A stretch of DNA of 64,000 nucleotides, from NCBI RefSeq assembly GCF_040518285.1, contig NZ_CP155449.1, positions 2,728,001 through 2,792,000 on the forward strand, in the 5' to 3' direction. Position 1 is the stretch's first letter; each line of letters starts with the position of its first letter. Below are positions 62,011 to 64,000 of this stretch, piece by piece. Source of the stretch: Knoellia sp. S7-12 (GTDB lineage: Bacteria; Actinomycetota; Actinomycetes; Actinomycetales; Dermatophilaceae). Below the pieces are notes generated by a model. It had not been told where the DNA came from, ran no database searches, and saw only the letters and a program-made list of their open reading frames with translations. Position numbers and translations under genes: made by a program.

Positions 62011-62138
62011 GCGGTCAAGTCTCCTTCGGTATGCCGCGACGCTGAAGTCGTGCGGCAGGGTCCAGTCTGTCAAACAATGCCTGTCAAACAATGCGGCGCG
62101 GCCGCGAACGGCTCGGGCAGGGACTGCTTCGAGGTCGG

Positions 62139-62891
62139 TCAGGCGGTGACGAGGGTGCCGATGCGCTCGCCCTGGATGGCCCGGGTGATATTGCCCTCGC
62201 CCTCCATACCGAAGACCATCATCGGCAGGTCGTTCTCCATGCAGAGGCTGAACGCGGCCGCGTCGACGACCTTGAGGCCCTTCTGGAGCGCCTCGGCATA
62301 GGTGAGCGTGTCGAGCTTGCGCGCGTCGGGGTTGGTGCGCGGGTCCGAGTCGTAGACGCCGTCGACGCCGCTCTTGGACATGAGCACCATGTCGCAGTGG
62401 CACTCCAGGGCGCGCTGGGCGCTGACCGTGTCGGTGGAGAAGTACGGCATACCGGCTCCTGCTCCGAAGATCACCGCACGCCCCTTCTCAAGGTGACGGA
62501 TCGCGCGACGCGGGATGTAGGGCTCGGCGACCTGGCCCATCGTGATGGCCGTCTGCACGCGCGTGTCGATGCCTTCCTTCTCAAGGAAGTCCTGCAGAGC
62601 GAGGCAGTTCATCACGGTGCCGAGCATGCCGATGTAGTCGGCTCGCGAGCGATCCATGCCCTTCTGCTGGAGCTCGGCTCCGCGAAAGAAGTTGCCGCCA
62701 CCGACGACGATGGCGACCTGTGTGCCTTCTCGGATGGCGGCGGCGATCTGGGCTGCGATACCGCGCACGACCTCGGGGTCGACGCCCACACTTCCTCCGC
62801 CGAAAACCTCTCCGCTGAGCTTGAGAAGGACCCGTCGAGCGCGCTCACCAGTGGTGGTGGGAGCGATCTGGGTCTGGACGTCAGTGGTCAC
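62139..62891 (-). CDS. pyrH: UMP kinase PyrH
   Basis: The 250-residue enzyme phosphorylates [16 protein letters not shown] and [10 protein letters not shown] are the amino-acid-kinase signatures, and [14 protein letters not shown] the nucleotide-site block. The first 18 residues are a short unconserved extension. GTG 62891 follows GAGGAGG by 4 bases. The usual upstream neighbours rpsB and tsf are not within the 1.1 kb to the window end. Confidence 0.97.
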   Translation of the reverse strand: MTTDVQTQIAPTTTGERARRVLLKLSGEVFGGGSVGVDPEVVRGIAAQIAAAIREGTQVAIVVGGGNFFRGAELQQKGMDRSRADYIGMLGTVMNCLALQDFLEKEGIDTRVQTAITMGQVAEPYIPRRAIRHLEKGRAVIFGAGAGMPYFSTDTVSAQRALECHCDMVLMSKSGVDGVYDSDPRTNPDARKLDTLTYAEALQKGLKVVDAAAFSLCMENDLPMMVFGMEGEGNITRAIQGERIGTLVTA

Positions 62892-63011
62892 CGTGCCTCC
62901 TCGGCAGTGTCTTCTGGCGGTGTCCCGAATCCTCGCACACCCAGCGAGTCATCACGCGTGGGCCACGACGTGTGAGACTCGCATGTCAGCCGAGACCGGG
63001 AGGCGATTTCA

Positions 63012-64000
63012 TTGTTTCGAAGAGTCATGTGCACTGCTCCATGGCTGATGTGCGTCCTCGTTCTGGGGAACTTCCTGCACGCCAACGACACCTCGGTGGG
63101 CGACCTGTTGCGCTATGCCGGGTATGCCGTGTTCGGCATCGCCCTTCCCGGCACGGTGCTGCTGCGATGCCTCCTGCCCGACCCTCGACCACTTGTCGAC
63201 GATCTCGCCCTCGGCTCGGCCCTGGGCATGGCCCTCCAGCTTCTCGTCTTCATCCCAGCTGTGGTCAGTGACCACGGCACTTGGCTGCGGTGGTGGCCCC
63301 TAGTGCTCGTCTTCGTGGCGACGAGCCTGCCTGCTCTGCGCCGGCGGTGGTGGCGGCCGCTTCGGCCGTCGAGTCGCAGCGACACTCAGCCGTCCCGCGA
63401 GACCGCCCCCGTGTGGTGGCACTGGGGCGTCGCCTCCGGTGCGACCGTGGGTGGCGCTGCGGCCGCACCAGGGTTGCTGGCGCTGCCCCTCCCACCGGGA
63501 GAGGGCGGCTACTACGTCGACATGCTGTGGCACCTCGGTCTGGTCCATGCCCTGACCCGGGCCGTGCCACCGGAGGTCCCCCAGGTCGCCGGGACCACGG
63601 TTGAGTACCACTGGTTCGCCGATGCGGACATGGCTGCGGCGACCCTCGTGTCGGGGGTTCCGGAGGCGGTCGTGCTGCTGCGTCTGTGGCCCGTGGCCGT
63701 CGTGCTCCTCGGTGTCGTGCTCACGGCAGTCCTGGCCCGCAGCCTGTCCGGGGTCTGGTGGGCAGGGGTCATTGCCGCGTGGATCTTCGCAACGCTGCGC
63801 GGACTCCTCATCCTCCCCATCAACCTTCCCGAGTCCCCCATAATCCCCTACAGCCCGAGTCATGGCTACGTCGTGGTGATGACGCTGGCCGCGGTGCTGC
63901 TCATCGTGTGGGCACTGCGAGGCGGCCGGCTGGGTGTGGGCTGGGTCGCGGTCGTGCTGTGCCTGGCCGCTGCCGGCGGTGGCAAACCAGCAGCCCTACC
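63012..64000 (+). CDS. Polytopic membrane protein, 3' truncated by the window
   Basis: The frame is open from TTG 63012 to the window end, giving 329 residues with many hydrophobic segments. An extracytoplasmic stretch near 160-210 includes GYYVDMLWHLGL, VPQVAG and EYHWFADADM, which resembles the large actinobacterial membrane proteins of the GT-C glycosyltransferase type. The TTG start is preceded by GGGAGG at an 8-base distance; ATG 63027 is the alternative. It is divergent from pyrH, where tsf would be expected. The function cannot be set without the rest. Confidence 0.7.
   Translation, partial: MFRRVMCTAPWLMCVLVLGNFLHANDTSVGDLLRYAGYAVFGIALPGTVLLRCLLPDPRPLVDDLALGSALGMALQLLVFIPAVVSDHGTWLRWWPLVLVFVATSLPALRRRWWRPLRPSSRSDTQPSRETAPVWWHWGVASGATVGGAAAAPGLLALPLPPGEGGYYVDMLWHLGLVHALTRAVPPEVPQVAGTTVEYHWFADADMAAATLVSGVPEAVVLLRLWPVAVVLLGVVLTAVLARSLSGVWWAGVIAAWIFATLRGLLILPINLPESPIIPYSPSHGYVVVMTLAAVLLIVWALRGGRLGVGWVAVVLCLAAAGGGKPAAL

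Noticed and set aside
62888..63091. 67-codon minus-strand frame upstream of pyrH
   Set aside because: It overlaps the pyrH start and the start of the membrane protein on the other strand, and shows no recognised sequence or ribosome site.
1..64000. GTATGCCG as a strand-biased chromosome-segregation signal (KOPS or Chi-like)
   Set aside because: Counts on the two strands are nearly equal across the window, so an orienting signal is unlikely unless bias appears over a whole replichore.
1..64000. CRISPR arrays, tRNA, rRNA, transposase genes
   Set aside because: I looked for direct repeats with regular spacers, cloverleaf arms and transposase motifs and saw none.

Overview
The window is high-G+C DNA, roughly 70% by eye, with dense, often 4-bp-overlapping genes and many GTG starts. 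Actinobacterial hallmarks include a mycothiol-type DinB-fold protein, a DUF222-HNH protein, an Rv0909-like protein, RNase Sa-type RNase/barstar and leaderless starts. Gene content and order (pyrH-frr-cdsA-rlmN, then dxr-rip-ispG-GNAT-proS) fit a member of the Micrococcales, perhaps Intrasporangiaceae; that taxonomic call is inference. I saw no rRNA, tRNA, CRISPR array, insertion sequence or prophage.

Region 1 (1-25200) is a nearly complete oxygen-dependent (CobG-type) adenosylcobalamin pathway. A leftward arm holds cobN and a bluB-cobT fusion behind a B12 riboswitch. A rightward arm holds cobG, cobH and a cobI-cobJ fusion. It converges on cobL-cobM, which read leftward. A second B12 riboswitch precedes an AAA+/VWA chelatase subunit, cobO, a cobB-cobC fusion, cobA, cobS, cobU and cobD. 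The 3' end of a probable cobF opens the window. A DUF222-HNH gene separates cobD from cobK, which ends a leftward operon headed by proS (proS, HAD hydrolase, TauE/SafE permease, P-loop kinase, cobK). I found no cobQ.

Region 2 (25196-37400) carries the chromosomal backbone proS, ispG, site-2 protease, dxr and a thioesterase, all leftward. Accessory genes lie between proS and ispG: MFS exporter, alkyltransferase-like protein, flavin-fold oxidoreductase, DoxX protein, a small secreted M15-like protein, an Rv0909-like small protein and a frameshifted DUF559 gene bounded by two related palindromes.

Region 3 (37413-58300) is about 21 kb of accessory genes between dxr and rlmN. It includes a secreted RNase with its barstar, a sugar O-methyltransferase, two secreted cell-wall proteins, a lipoprotein, a two-component system followed by an ABC exporter, an aldehyde dehydrogenase, a phospholipase D-like protein, a LacI regulator, a LOG-like protein, a second two-component system with its own membrane protein, and a copper monooxygenase-like lipoprotein.

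Region 4 (58371-64000) returns to the backbone with rlmN, cdsA, frr and pyrH, interrupted by a DUF3626 gene, and ends inside a polytopic membrane protein.

Two signals run through the whole window. The octamer GTATGCCG/CGGCATAC occurs about 53 times on both strands (about two expected) and forces rare ATA codons. About 18 genes show a TAnnnT-like -10 box only 6-7 bases before the start codon, as expected for leaderless transcripts.
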